Assembly: GCF_001613125.1 (NCBI RefSeq)
Contig: NZ_BDBT01000008.1
Coordinates: 186,001 to 250,000, forward strand
DNA length: 64,000 nt
Direction of reading: 5' to 3'
Origin: Nocardia shimofusensis NBRC 100134
Lineage (GTDB): Bacteria > Actinomycetota > Actinomycetes > Mycobacteriales > Mycobacteriaceae
Under the pieces are notes generated by a model, which saw only the letters and a list, made by a program, of their open reading frames with translations, was not told where the DNA came from and did no database searches. The translations under genes were made by a program, and so were the position numbers. Position 1 is the first letter of the stretch; every line of letters starts with the position of its first letter. Positions 19,986 through 29,224 of the stretch are shown piece after piece.

Positions 19986-21125
19986 ATGGACGTAGACGCA
20001 TACAGTTACGCACACCGGCGGGCCTGGTTTCGACTCGACCAGCTCGCGCGCAAGCGCAAACTCACCGGGGCCGAGGCCGATGAACTGGTCGTGCTCTACC
20101 GGCGGACCTCCCAGCAGCTGGCGCGTCTGCAGACACACAGCCCGGACCCGCAGCTGGTCGCGGGCTTGAGCGCGATCCTGACCAGGGCACGAGTCCGCGT
20201 GGCAGGCACCAGGTCCGACACCTGGGTCCAGATCGGCAGGTTCTTCACCCACACCTTCCCGGCAGCGGTGTATCGCGCCTGGCCGTGGTGGGTGGGGGTG
20301 GCGGCGACGTTCCTCACGGTCGCCGCTGGGCTGGGCACTTGGATCGAGGGCTCCGGCCGGGCCAAGGAGTTCTTCGGCCTCCCGGACGACCACGAGGCGC
20401 TGACCGCGCCGGGCGGCGCCTTCGAGACCTACTACACCGAGCATCCGAACGACGCCTTCGCCGCCCAGGTGTGGACCAACAACTCGTGGGTCGCCGCGAT
20501 CGCCCTGTTCACCGGCGTGCTGATCCTGCCCGCGGTGTACCTGCTGTTCATGAACGCGCTGAACGTCGGCGTCAGCGCGGGCCTGATGGCCGACGCGGGC
20601 AGGCTGGACGCCTTCTTCGGATTCATCCTCCCGCACGGCACGCTGGAGCTGACCGCGGTGTTCGTGGCAGGCGGCGCCGGATTGCAGCTGGGCTGGACGC
20701 TGATCGATCCGGGCAGGCTCGGCCGGCTGGAAGCGGTGGCGCGGCAGGGCCGGGCGACCGCGGCGATCGCGATGGGCCTGGTACTCGTGCTGTTCGTCTC
20801 CGGCCTGCTGGAGGGCTTCGTGACCCCGAGCGGCCTGCCCGCGCCGGTGCGGGTGGCGATCGGCTTCCTCGCCGAGGCGTTGTTCCTCGCCTACGTCTTC
20901 GTGCTGGGCCGCCGCGCGGCGGGGACTTCGTCCGGCGCGAGCGGGAGTGATCCGATCGATGCGCGGGCCGTCGTGCCGGGCTTTACGCGGGCGGCGATCG
21001 AAGCGGACGCCGGCATCACGGGCGCGAACGCCGCGCGGTGGGGCCTGTCGGGTGCGGCTGTCCCGGGTTCGGGTGTCGGCGAGATGAACGAGCAGACAAC
21101 AGTGAGCACACCGGGCTCGCGATGA
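19986..21125 (+). CDS. Stage II sporulation protein M family membrane protein
   Basis: 379 residues. The N-terminal cytoplasmic part (MDVDAYSYAHRRAWFRLDQLARKRKLTGAEADELVVLYRR) is typical of the actinobacterial SpoIIM family. About six membrane helices follow (near 97-120, 165-190, 205-235, 255-280, 285-305). A loop contains NNSWVAAIALFTGVLILPAVYLLFMNALNVG, and the conserved FILPHGTLEL is present. The tail is low complexity. GGAAGG precedes the ATG at good spacing. Non-sporulating actinobacteria have this protein, so a role in general envelope biology is likely. Confidence 0.9.
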   Translation: MDVDAYSYAHRRAWFRLDQLARKRKLTGAEADELVVLYRRTSQQLARLQTHSPDPQLVAGLSAILTRARVRVAGTRSDTWVQIGRFFTHTFPAAVYRAWPWWVGVAATFLTVAAGLGTWIEGSGRAKEFFGLPDDHEALTAPGGAFETYYTEHPNDAFAAQVWTNNSWVAAIALFTGVLILPAVYLLFMNALNVGVSAGLMADAGRLDAFFGFILPHGTLELTAVFVAGGAGLQLGWTLIDPGRLGRLEAVARQGRATAAIAMGLVLVLFVSGLLEGFVTPSGLPAPVRVAIGFLAEALFLAYVFVLGRRAAGTSSGASGSDPIDARAVVPGFTRAAIEADAGITGANAARWGLSGAAVPGSGVGEMNEQTTVSTPGSR

Positions 21126-21770
21126 GGCGGGATAATAAACAGCAATCGCGTCCTGCGAATTACCTTGCGACATCCCCCATTTGAGTTCCGCTGGCCGCAG
21201 CGAGTCCAGCTCAGCTGCGGCCAGCGTTGCCGTTGACTCTACACAATCGTTACCCCCACGCAACCCCTTCCGGGCATTGTCAACCGGTTTGATCACGGTC
21301 CAGTTAACCCTCGCCAACGCCCCGCCGGCCCACATTCAGCTAATCCGCAGCGCCCGCCACGGCGGCGCGTTCGCGGTCCCGGAAACAGGGTTGAATGCTC
21401 ATGCACCTGCACCGGCAGGCGCCTCGCCATAGACCTCTCAATGGAGTCTTGAAGAAATAGCGGTACACCCACCAAGAATTCGGTATGCCCACCAGATGGA
21501 CTGCCTGCCAGGACTTTTGCGGACAATCGCGGGATTGCTGGAAGTTTCGAGTTCGAAAAAAGACTTGCAGTTTGTTTAGGCCGCAATATCCAGTACTCGC
21601 ATACTGTTCGGACGGTTCGGGCATCACTTCCGACGGTATGCCCGGAAGGTAACCAGCGGCCCCCTCCGTGGATACGAACGCACCGCCTCAGCAGCATGTG
21701 CGCAACTGGATATCCAAACTGTGATCTTCGCTACATGCAGGTGATTACCTGGGGTTTTCGCGACCGCACG
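21126..21770. other. Intergenic region with an AT-richer patch
   Basis: No gene with a ribosome binding site and believable composition is seen. From about 21420 to 21720 the sequence is clearly richer in A and T than its surroundings. A 95-codon minus-strand frame crosses it, with an odd Cys/Trp/Phe-rich translation. It may be a decayed gene or acquired DNA. Nothing recognisable remains. Confidence 0.4.
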
Positions 21771-21811
21771 GCCGTGCCCGGCCGGTGTTCTCCGAACCGG
21801 CCGGGCACGGC
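21771..21811 (-). terminator. Terminator hairpin after the MMPL gene
   Basis: A perfect 16-bp stem (21771-21786 with 21796-21811) and a 9-base loop, 27 bases past the MMPL stop on the minus strand. There is no T-run, as is common for actinobacterial terminators. Confidence 0.75.
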
Positions 21812-21837
21812 GACAGGTCGTCATACCGCAGCGACGA

Positions 21838-23994
21838 TCACGCTTCGGCCAAGCCGAACCTCGCGTGCACCAGACGCAACGGCCGGGGCGCGTACCAGGC
21901 CGCGCGCCCGAGCAGGCGCATGGTGACCGGAACCAACACACCGCGCACCAGGGTGGCGTCGATCAGAATCGCCAGGCCCGCCCCCAATCCGAAGAACTGG
22001 ATGAACCGCACGTCGCTGGTGACGAAGGCGAGGAAGCTGATGGAGATCAGCGCCGCCGCGGTGGTGACCAGCCTGCCGGTGCGCGCGACGCCCTCGACCA
22101 CGGCCGTCTCGGTGCTCGCTCCGCCGTCGTGCAACTCCTTGATCCGGCTGACCACGAACACCTCGTAATCCATCGACAGGCCGAAGGTGATGCAGAACAG
22201 CAGCAACAGCATCGACACGTCCAGCGGCGCCGGGGTGAACCCGAGCGGACCCGACAGGAAGCCTTCCTGGAAGACCAGCACCATCAGTCCCAGCGTGGCC
22301 GCCAGGCTCAGCGCGTTGGACGCCAGCGCCCGCAGCGGTTGGATCACGCTGCCGGTGAACAGGAACAGCAGCACGAAGGTGGTCAGCACGATCCAGGCGA
22401 GCGCGGCGGGCAACCGGGAACCGATGGAGGCCAGACTGTCTCGCAGTTCGGCGGCCTCACCGCCGACCAAGGCGGTGGTCCCGGCGGGCGCCGGCACGGC
22501 GCGCACCCGGTCGACCAGGTCACGTGCCTCGGCGGAGTCGCGGTCCAGATCGGTGCGCACGTCAAGACGTTGGGCGTCGGCGCGCGCGAAGCGCAGGTCC
22601 GCCGGGGAGGTCGCGACCAGCGCGCCGCCTGCGAATGTGCCTGCGGCGGAATCGACCTGGCCCACCCGGTCCACCCGCGAGAGCGCGGCGGCGTAGTCGG
22701 CCAATGGCGGCCCGGCGACCGGGGACGCGATCACGACCGTCAGCGCACCCGACTCGCCGCCGCCGAACTCCGAGCGCATCGCGTCCCCGACCTGCCTGAC
22801 CTCGGTGGCGGTGGGCAGCACCCGATCGTCGGGCGTACCGAAGCGCACCCCGAGCAGCGGCGCGGCGGCCAGCAGCAGGACCAGCACGACCGGCACGCCG
22901 GTCAGCAGCGGCCTGCGCATCGCTGTGCGCGCCACACCTGCCCAGAACGGCGCCGCGTCACCGCGCAGGCCACGCACGCCGGGGACGCGCAGCGCGTCGG
23001 AACGGTCGCCGAGCACGGTCAGCAGTGCGGGCAGGGTGAACACCGCGGCGGCCGCCGAGATCGCCACCACCCCGATGCCCGCGTAGGCGAAGGAGCGCAG
23101 AAAGTACTGCGGGAAGATCACCAACGACGACAGCGCCGCCACCACGGTCGCGGCGCTGAACGCGATGGTGCGCCCCGAGGTCGACACCGCGAGGACCACC
23201 GCCTCCCCGGTATCCGCTCCGTCGGCCCGGCGTTCCCGGAAGCGGCTGACCATCAGCAGCCCGTAGTCCACGGCCAACCCCAAGCCCAATGCCGTGGTCA
23301 GGTTGACCGCGTAGATCGAGACATCGGTGAGCGAGCCGAGCACCGACAGTTCGGCGAATGTGCCCAGGATCGCGATGCCGCCGGTGAGCAGGACGAGCAG
23401 GGCCGCGATCACATTGCCGAAGGCCAGCACGAGCAACGCCAGGATGATCGGCACCGCGATCCCCTCGGCCAGGCCGAGATCCTTGCCGATCTGTGCACTG
23501 ATGGCGTGGAAGGTCGGATCGAAGCCGCCTACCTGGACTCGGGCTACCGGCCCGTCGGCGCGATAGTCGGCGATGATCTGCCCGGCGTGCTCGGAAGCTT
23601 CCGCATCCGGGTTGCCCGCCAGGATCACCGCGGCGGCCCCGTCGGTGGATTTCATCGCGGGAGCACCGGTCTCCCAGTAGGACACGATGTCGGTGAGCCG
23701 GGCGTCGGCCCGGAGTTCCCGGGTGAGGTTCCGGCCGAACTCGGCCACCGCGGAGCTGTCCACATCGCCGTTGCCCGCACGGACCAGGAACACGTAGTCG
23801 GTGCCCGCGCCGTAGTGCTCGGTGAGCGCGTCGGCCGCGAGACTGGCTTCCGCGCCCGGGTCCTCTTGGCCGCCCGAATCCATCTTCGAGAAGGCGGTGA
23901 CACCGAGCGCCGCGCCCGCGACCAGCGCGAGAACGCTGGCGACGAGGATCCAGCGGGCCCGCCGGACGATGAATCTGCCCAGGTTGTCGAACAT
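21838..23994 (-). CDS. MMPL/RND family transporter
   Basis: 718 residues with the duplicated RND layout: helix 1 at about 13-35, a large external domain, helices 2-6 (about 165-340), helix 7 near 365, a second external domain and helices 8-12. The family Asp-Tyr proton-relay signatures are LAVDYGLLMVSRFRE (about 245) and LSMDYEVFVVSRIKE (about 610). The ATG at 23994 has AAAGGG upstream. Such proteins export lipids or drugs across the inner membrane. It is divergent from a TetR gene with repeated motifs between them, so that regulator probably controls it. The substrate is unknown. Confidence 0.9.
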   Translation of the reverse strand: MFDNLGRFIVRRARWILVASVLALVAGAALGVTAFSKMDSGGQEDPGAEASLAADALTEHYGAGTDYVFLVRAGNGDVDSSAVAEFGRNLTRELRADARLTDIVSYWETGAPAMKSTDGAAAVILAGNPDAEASEHAGQIIADYRADGPVARVQVGGFDPTFHAISAQIGKDLGLAEGIAVPIILALLVLAFGNVIAALLVLLTGGIAILGTFAELSVLGSLTDVSIYAVNLTTALGLGLAVDYGLLMVSRFRERRADGADTGEAVVLAVSTSGRTIAFSAATVVAALSSLVIFPQYFLRSFAYAGIGVVAISAAAAVFTLPALLTVLGDRSDALRVPGVRGLRGDAAPFWAGVARTAMRRPLLTGVPVVLVLLLAAAPLLGVRFGTPDDRVLPTATEVRQVGDAMRSEFGGGESGALTVVIASPVAGPPLADYAAALSRVDRVGQVDSAAGTFAGGALVATSPADLRFARADAQRLDVRTDLDRDSAEARDLVDRVRAVPAPAGTTALVGGEAAELRDSLASIGSRLPAALAWIVLTTFVLLFLFTGSVIQPLRALASNALSLAATLGLMVLVFQEGFLSGPLGFTPAPLDVSMLLLLFCITFGLSMDYEVFVVSRIKELHDGGASTETAVVEGVARTGRLVTTAAALISISFLAFVTSDVRFIQFFGLGAGLAILIDATLVRGVLVPVTMRLLGRAAWYAPRPLRLVHARFGLAEA

Positions 23995-24022
23995 CTCGAC
24001 CCTTTCGATCACACATGTTTAC

Positions 24023-24075
24023 GGGTGACAACTTTGCAGGTGTTAACTTGCCACCGCATGTGCACAGGTGTCAAC
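24023..24075. promoter_or_regulatory. Three direct repeats between MMPL and TetR genes (putative operator)
   Basis: GGGTGACAAC (24023-24032), AGGTGTTAAC (24038-24047) and AGGTGTCAAC (24066-24075) share the pattern GGTG-W-Y-AAC. Two lie in the divergent gap and the third inside the first codons of the TetR frame. Starts are 15 and 28 bases apart. A -10-like TAACTT (24044-24049) for tetR overlaps the second copy, which would allow autorepression. Confidence 0.55.
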
Positions 24076-24753
24076 ATCGAAAGAGTGACCACTTCCGCGA
24101 AAGCACGTCGCTACCACCATGGAGATCTACGGAACGCCCTGGTCACGGCCGCTGCGGAGCTGGCGGAGACCGGCGGTCCGGAAGCGGTCACGGTGCGCGC
24201 GGCGGCTCGGCGTGTCGGCGTCACCCCGACCGCCGCGTACCGGCACTTCACCAATCACGAGGAGCTGCTCGACGCCGCGCAGGAGCAGGCGCAGCAGACC
24301 TTGTTCGCGGCCATGGGCGAGGTGCTCGCCGGGCTGCCCCCCGGTGCCGACGCGGTGGCCCGGCTCTCGGCGATCGGGCACGGATACATCACCTTCGCCC
24401 AGCGCGAGCCCGGCCTGTTCCGCACCGCCTTCTGCAGCAAGCCCGAACCGACCGGCCCCGGCGAATGGAACGCGCCCGCCTTCCAGTTGCTCTCGACGGT
24501 GCTCGACGAACTGGTCGAGATCGGCTTCACCGATCCGGCACACCGGCCCGACGCCGAATACGCCGCCTGGGCCGCGGTGCACGGGATGGCCTCGCTCATC
24601 GTCGACCGCGCGGTCGGCCATCTGAACTCCGACGAACGCGCGGCCGCCATCGCCCGCACCCTGGACCTGGTGCGCTTCGGCCTGGCGACCGGACCGAACG
24701 CCGCGACACTGCTGGCCGCGGCGACGCCGGTCGGACGAACGCGAAACGGGTGA
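24058..24753 (+). CDS. TetR/AcrR family transcriptional regulator
   Basis: 231 residues. The helix-turn-helix domain is RYHHGDLRNALVTAAAELAETGG through AARRVGVTPTAAYRHFTNHEELLDAA (about 17-65), a standard TetR DNA-binding unit. The C-terminal ligand domain resembles the TetR_C_33/WHG type (GHGYITFAQREPGLFRTAFC). The ATG at 24058 has no ribosome binding site and may be leaderless. A GTG at 24085 is an alternative start. It is divergent from the MMPL exporter, the classical arrangement for a local repressor. Confidence 0.88.
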   Translation: MCTGVNIERVTTSAKARRYHHGDLRNALVTAAAELAETGGPEAVTVRAAARRVGVTPTAAYRHFTNHEELLDAAQEQAQQTLFAAMGEVLAGLPPGADAVARLSAIGHGYITFAQREPGLFRTAFCSKPEPTGPGEWNAPAFQLLSTVLDELVEIGFTDPAHRPDAEYAAWAAVHGMASLIVDRAVGHLNSDERAAAIARTLDLVRFGLATGPNAATLLAAATPVGRTRNG

Positions 24754-24777
24754 CCCCGCACTCGCGGAATCACCCGT
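24746..24777. terminator. Bidirectional hairpin between tetR and SDR genes
   Basis: ACGGGTGA (24746-24753) pairs with TCACCCGT (24770-24777), with an inner CCGC/GCGG stem. It includes the TetR stop codon and lies between convergent genes. Confidence 0.6.
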
Positions 24778-24793
24778 CACACTGTCGGCGAAC

Positions 24794-25561
24794 TCACATG
24801 AGCGCGCCGCCGTCGACGCGGATCTCGGTGCCGGTCATGTAGCGACCGTCGTCGGAGGCGACCATCGCGACCACGCCCGCGATATCCTCCGGCGAGCCGA
24901 GCTTGCCGCCGTCGAGCCAGCCGATCTGGCGGGCGTAGAGACTGAAATCGGCTCCGTCGGGCTGATCCATGATCGATTTCGTGGTGATCCCGCTGGTGAT
25001 GCCCGCGGGCACGATGTTCACCGCGCGCAGACCGTCCTTGGCGTACTCCAGCGCGATGGCGTGGGTGAAAGCGTTCACGCCGCCCTTGGACGCCGCGTAG
25101 GCCGCGAGGTAGGGCGCGGCACTGAAGGCCGAGGTGGAGGACAGGTTCACCACCACTCCGTGCCCGGATTCCACCAGCGCGGGCAGCGCGGCCTGCGTCA
25201 CCAGGAAGGTGCCGGTGAGGTTGACGGTGATGACCTGGTTCCATGCCTCCAGCGGCATCTCGTGGGTGCGCGCCGGTTTCAGGATGCCCGCGGCGTTGAC
25301 CAGCACATCGAGCCCGCCGAGGAATTCGCGCGCGCTTGCGAGGGCGGCCGCGACCGAGTCCGGGGCGGTGATGTCGATCTGCACCGACCGCAGCCGGTCG
25401 GCGTCCTCGCCGGCCTTCTCGGCGGTGAGGTCGAGCCCGGCGGAGTCGATGTCGGCGGCGACCAGCTGCGCCCCCTCCGCCAGCAGCCGCAGGGCGATGC
25501 CCTGTCCGATGCCCGAGCCCGCACCGGTGACCAGGACGCGACGACCGTCGTATCTACGCAT
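24794..25561 (-). CDS. Short-chain dehydrogenase/reductase
   Basis: 255 residues, a classical SDR oxidoreductase. The cofactor motif is TGAGSGIG (about 12-19), and Asp at LVAADID (about 37) suggests NAD preference. VNAAGI (about 87) and the catalytic Ser (NLSSTSAF, about 140) are followed by YAASK (about 154). The end has the usual GTEIRVDGGALM. It follows xth by 9 bases with no clear ribosome binding site, so it is probably translated from the same message. The substrate cannot be inferred. Confidence 0.9.
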   Translation of the reverse strand: MRRYDGRRVLVTGAGSGIGQGIALRLLAEGAQLVAADIDSAGLDLTAEKAGEDADRLRSVQIDITAPDSVAAALASAREFLGGLDVLVNAAGILKPARTHEMPLEAWNQVITVNLTGTFLVTQAALPALVESGHGVVVNLSSTSAFSAAPYLAAYAASKGGVNAFTHAIALEYAKDGLRAVNIVPAGITSGITTKSIMDQPDGADFSLYARQIGWLDGGKLGSPEDIAGVVAMVASDDGRYMTGTEIRVDGGALM

Positions 25562-25570
25562 GGAGAGAAA

Positions 25571-26560
25571 CTAGAACAGGTTATCGTCCAGATCAACAGT
25601 GCGGCGCCTCGCGGACCCGCTCTCCAGGGCCGCGAGGTCGTAGTCGACGACCACCGGCGCGTGATCGCTGATCCGCCGGTCCGCCGCCGGATCCCGATCG
25701 GTTCCCGCGCAGACCGAGGCGCGCGCGAGTGCCGGCGTCGCGAGGTGGTAGTCGATGCGCCAGCCGACATCGTCGGTGAACGACCGCCCGAGCCAGGACC
25801 ACCACGAATACGGTCCGTCGATACCCGGATGATGGTGACGCACCACGTCGACGAGGGTGCGCGGCGAAAGGATCGAGTCGAACCACGCCCGTTCCTCGGG
25901 GAGGTAGCCCTCGACCTGATTACTACGGCGCCAGTTCCGCACGTCGTGCCGGGTGTGCGCGATATTGAGGTCGCCCATCAGCAACAGTTCTCGGCCCTGC
26001 GCACGAGCGGCGCGCCTGGCCCTGGTGAGCTGACGCGCGTACGCCTCGAGGAACCGCATCTTGCGGTGATAGCGGGCGCCACCGTCCGGCGCCTCCCGCA
26101 TCCGGCCCGGCTTCTGCAGATGAGCGGGTAACCCGCCCTTCGGCAGATACAGCGACGCCACGGTGATCGGCGCGTCCGCGAGCTCGACCTCGACATAGCG
26201 GCCCTGATCGGCGAATTCCCGCAACCCCCGCGCCAAGGGGACAGGGTCGAGGTCCACCGTGTCGAGATCCACCGTGTCGAGGTGATCGCCGCCCGGCTGC
26301 CGAAGCAGCACCGTGCCGCTCCACGAACGCACCGCCCGCGGCGGGTGGCGGGTCAGGATCGCGACGCCGTTGCGTCCCGGCACGGTTCCCTGCTCATAGG
26401 TGAGGTGGTGATCACCGAACACTCCGGCCGGAATCGCCGCCGCGGGCGCACGGACTTCCTGCAACGCGACCACATCGGGCGCTCGAGCACGCAGCCACTC
26501 CTCGAACCCGCGGCGCTGCGCCGCACGAATCCCGTTGATATTGAAGGTCGCGATGCGCAC
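25571..26560 (-). CDS. xth: Exodeoxyribonuclease III
   Basis: An AP endonuclease and 3'-5' exonuclease of base-excision repair. It is 329 residues, with all signature segments of the exonuclease III/endonuclease-phosphatase fold: MRIATFNINGIRAAQRRGFEEWL, ALQEVR with the metal-binding Glu, SLYLPKG, GDLNIAHTRHDVRNW, and the C-terminal ISDHAPVVVDY catalytic His. The start is a GTG at 26560. A short Asp/Leu repeat (LDTVDLDTVDLDPV, about 94-107) makes it longer than most members. Confidence 0.93.
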   Translation of the reverse strand: MRIATFNINGIRAAQRRGFEEWLRARAPDVVALQEVRAPAAAIPAGVFGDHHLTYEQGTVPGRNGVAILTRHPPRAVRSWSGTVLLRQPGGDHLDTVDLDTVDLDPVPLARGLREFADQGRYVEVELADAPITVASLYLPKGGLPAHLQKPGRMREAPDGGARYHRKMRFLEAYARQLTRARRAARAQGRELLLMGDLNIAHTRHDVRNWRRSNQVEGYLPEERAWFDSILSPRTLVDVVRHHHPGIDGPYSWWSWLGRSFTDDVGWRIDYHLATPALARASVCAGTDRDPAADRRISDHAPVVVDYDLAALESGSARRRTVDLDDNLF

Positions 26561-26655
26561 GATCGGCGAGTCTAGATTCGATATGTCCGGATTCCTGAGC
26601 CGGTGCTCGATCGAGCCCGGGTCGGTACAGCCGGGTCGGATCAGCCGGGCGGAAC

Positions 26656-26700
26656 ACAGATGAGGCCGGGAACTCGATGCGAGTTCCCGGCCTCATCTGT
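26656..26700 (-). terminator. Long perfect hairpin after tRNA-Leu
   Basis: A 21-bp perfect stem (26656-26676 with 26680-26700) and 3-base loop ATG, starting 25 bases beyond the 3' end of the tRNA. It is the natural terminator of the tRNA transcript. Confidence 0.8.
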
Positions 26701-26724
26701 CACAGTTCACCGAACTGCTCTCTG

Positions 26725-26807
26725 TGGGCGAAGGGGGACTTGAACCCCCACGTCCTTTCGGACACTGGCACCTGAAGCCAGCGCGTCTGCCATTCCGCCA
26801 CTCGCCC
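26725..26807 (-). tRNA. tRNA-Leu(CAG)
   Basis: An 83-nt class II tRNA. The acceptor stem GGGCGAG/TTCGCCC, the anticodon stem CTGGC/GCCAG with loop TTCAGGT (anticodon CAG), a long variable arm (GTCCGAAAGGAC) and the T-loop GTTCAAGTC are all present. CCA is not encoded. Confidence 0.96.
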
Positions 26808-27070
26808 GAGCGACTCGAAGACAGTAACACGCCGATCTGGGAGACATGAAATCGGCAGCTCAGGGTTGGTTGTACGGTCCTGTGTACAGCCCGGAGAACG
26901 ACCCGGGAACCCTGTGGTGTTCCCGTGAGTTACCGATGTAGCGAATCAGCGGTGCCGGTTCGCGGATATCATGCAGGGGACGTGGCCGTTCGACGACACG
27001 CCCGCCGCGTGTGTCGTTGTTATCAAGCTGGGAATGACCAAAGGAAGACGCTCACCGAAGGGAGGCCGGC

Positions 27071-28597
27071 ATGGGCATCGTTTCACGGTTCGAGCGTCGT
27101 CTGCAGGGCGCCGTCGGTGACGTGTTCGCCCGGGTCTTCGGGGGCAGCGTCGTGCCCCAGGAAGTCGAGGCTGCGCTGCAGCGCGAAGCCGCCGACAATG
27201 TGCAGGACGTGGGTGGCGGTCACCTGTTGGCTCCCAACAGCTATGTGATCACCATCAACTCCGCAGACCACCAGCAACTGGACGCCGATCACGACCTCAC
27301 GACCCGCGCGTTCGCCAAACATCTCCAGGACTACATCCGTGATCAAGGGTGGCAGACCTACGGCGAAGTACACGTAGCGTTCGAGGCATCACCTACGCTG
27401 CACACCGGACAGTTCAGGGCGAGCGGCCGCGTCGATCCGGACGTCGGTCGCCGGGGCTCCCCGGCCCCGAGCCCAGAACCCACGCCACAACGACCTGCAC
27501 ACCCGCACCCAGGAGCTGGCCCCATGACGCAGAACTCTGGCTACGACCCGAGCCGTGAGCCCGCGGAGTCCGATCCACGTAATCGCGGGTACGCTCCGCC
27601 GCCCGCGGGCCGTCCCGCCGCCGGCCCGAACGGCGCATACCCCGACGAGTACGGCCGCGGTGGCGCGCCGTACGGCGGCGGGGGCGGCGATTACCGCGCA
27701 CCGGAGTCCGGTCAGGGGTACGGCGACTACCAGAACGGCTACGACTACCAGCAGGGTGCCGACTACCAGCAGGGCGCCGACTACCAGCAGGGCGGCGCGC
27801 CCGGGTACGCCCCGCAGGGCGGCGGTTACGGTCGGCCCGGCTACGGCGATCAGGGCTACGAGCAGCCCGGCTACGGCGGCGATCAGGGCTATGCCCAGGG
27901 CGGCGCCGACCAGGGCGGTTACGGACAGGGCGGCGGCCAGCAGGCCTACGCCGATCCCGGCTACGGACAGCCGGGCGCGGGCCAGCAGGGCTACGCCGAC
28001 CAGGGCGGCTACGGACAGGGCGCGGGCTACGGCGCCCAGCAGGGCGGCTACGGCGACCAGGGCTACGCCGAACCCGGCTACGGCCAGGGCGCGCCCGGCT
28101 ACGGCCAGCCGGGCTACGCCGAACCCGGCTACCGTGATCCCGGTTACGCCGAGCCCGGCTACGGCGCCGACGAACCGGCTGCCGGATACGGCCAGGCGGC
28201 CCCGGCTCCCGCTCCGGCCGCGGGCGGCGGCTACCCGCAACAGCCGGGCTACGGCCAGCAGGCCGGTTACGCCGCTCCCGCCTACGGCGGCGCTCCGGCC
28301 GCCGGCTCCGGCTACTCGGCCACCCTCCAGCTCGACGACGGCAGCGGCCGTACCTACCAGCTGCGCGAGGGCTCGAACATCATCGGCCGTGGTCAGGACG
28401 CGCATTTCCGGCTGCCCGACACCGGCGTCTCGCGCCGCCACATCGAGGTCCGCTGGGACGGCCAGACGGCCATGCTCTCCGACCTCGGCTCGACCAACGG
28501 CACGTTGGTCAACGGCTCACCGGTGCAGGACTGGCAACTCGCCGACGGCGACGTGATCCGGGCCGGACATTCGGAGATCCTGATCCGGATCGTGTGA
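27071..28597 (+). CDS. fhaA: FhaA: DUF3662 and FHA domain protein
   Basis: 508 residues. In mycobacteria FhaA is a phosphothreonine-reading partner of PknB and the lipid-II flippase MurJ/MviN. The N-terminal FhaA/DUF3662 domain (1-120, [25 protein letters not shown]) leads into a very long Gly/Tyr/Gln/Pro linker (about 125-415) of degenerate [12 protein letters not shown] and DYQQGA repeats. A C-terminal FHA domain (about 417-508) carries [18 protein letters not shown] and [12 protein letters not shown], the phosphopeptide-binding signature. GGGAGG precedes the ATG. It is the first gene of the fhaA-pknB operon. Confidence 0.95.
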   Translation: MGIVSRFERRLQGAVGDVFARVFGGSVVPQEVEAALQREAADNVQDVGGGHLLAPNSYVITINSADHQQLDADHDLTTRAFAKHLQDYIRDQGWQTYGEVHVAFEASPTLHTGQFRASGRVDPDVGRRGSPAPSPEPTPQRPAHPHPGAGPMTQNSGYDPSREPAESDPRNRGYAPPPAGRPAAGPNGAYPDEYGRGGAPYGGGGGDYRAPESGQGYGDYQNGYDYQQGADYQQGADYQQGGAPGYAPQGGGYGRPGYGDQGYEQPGYGGDQGYAQGGADQGGYGQGGGQQAYADPGYGQPGAGQQGYADQGGYGQGAGYGAQQGGYGDQGYAEPGYGQGAPGYGQPGYAEPGYRDPGYAEPGYGADEPAAGYGQAAPAPAPAAGGGYPQQPGYGQQAGYAAPAYGGAPAAGSGYSATLQLDDGSGRTYQLREGSNIIGRGQDAHFRLPDTGVSRRHIEVRWDGQTAMLSDLGSTNGTLVNGSPVQDWQLADGDVIRAGHSEILIRIV

Positions 28598-28756
28598 TCC
28601 CGTAAGCTCGCGATCATCGAGAATCGGCCGACAGCCCTATGATGCTGCCTACGCGCGGCTCCGCACGGAGTCTCGCGGCAGGCAGTTGTGTGGGGGTCGG
28701 CCGATCCGCACCGATGGCACCGGAATACCCATGGTCGAAGCAGGAGGTGGAACGCC

Positions 28757-29224
28757 GTGCAGGGATTGATCCTGCAACTGACCCGCGCGGGGTTCCTGCT
28801 GCTGCTGTGGCTGTTCGTCTGGGCGGTGCTGCGGACTCTGCGCAGCGACATCTACGCGGCATCCGGCATTCGGATCCAGCCCAGGGCCGCGCGCGGTTCC
28901 GCGGTGCTGCCATCCTTGCGTCGAGGCCAGAAGGGCGCCAAATATCTTGTGGTGACTCAAGGTTCACTCGCCGGCACCCGCATCTCCCTGAGCACCCAGC
29001 CGGTGCTGATCGGGCGTGCGGACGACTCGACGCTGGTACTCACCGATGACTACGCCTCCACCAGGCACGCACGACTCTCGCCGCGGGGTGACGACTGGTA
29101 CGTCGAGGATCTCGGCTCGACCAACGGCACCTATCTGGATCGCGCGAAAGTCACCACCGCCGTCCGTGTTCCGCTCGGTACTCCGGTCCGGGTCGGTAAG
29201 ACAGTGATCGAGCTCCGACCGTGA
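28757..29224 (+). CDS. fhaB: FhaB: membrane-anchored FHA protein
   Basis: 155 residues. The GTG at 28757 (AGGAGGTGG just upstream) gives an N-terminal helix, GFLLLLWLFVWAVLRTLRSDIYAA. A linker leads to an FHA domain (about 65-155) with IGRADDSTLVLTDDYASTRHARL and [11 protein letters not shown]. Mycobacterial FhaB (FipA) links PknA signalling to FtsZ/FtsQ at division. The GTGA overlap with pstP shows translational coupling. Confidence 0.95.
   Translation: MQGLILQLTRAGFLLLLWLFVWAVLRTLRSDIYAASGIRIQPRAARGSAVLPSLRRGQKGAKYLVVTQGSLAGTRISLSTQPVLIGRADDSTLVLTDDYASTRHARLSPRGDDWYVEDLGSTNGTYLDRAKVTTAVRVPLGTPVRVGKTVIELRP

Noticed and set aside
21865..24057. Extended plus-strand frame ahead of TetR
   Set aside because: The residues before 24058 are antisense to the MMPL gene and unlike any TetR N-terminus.
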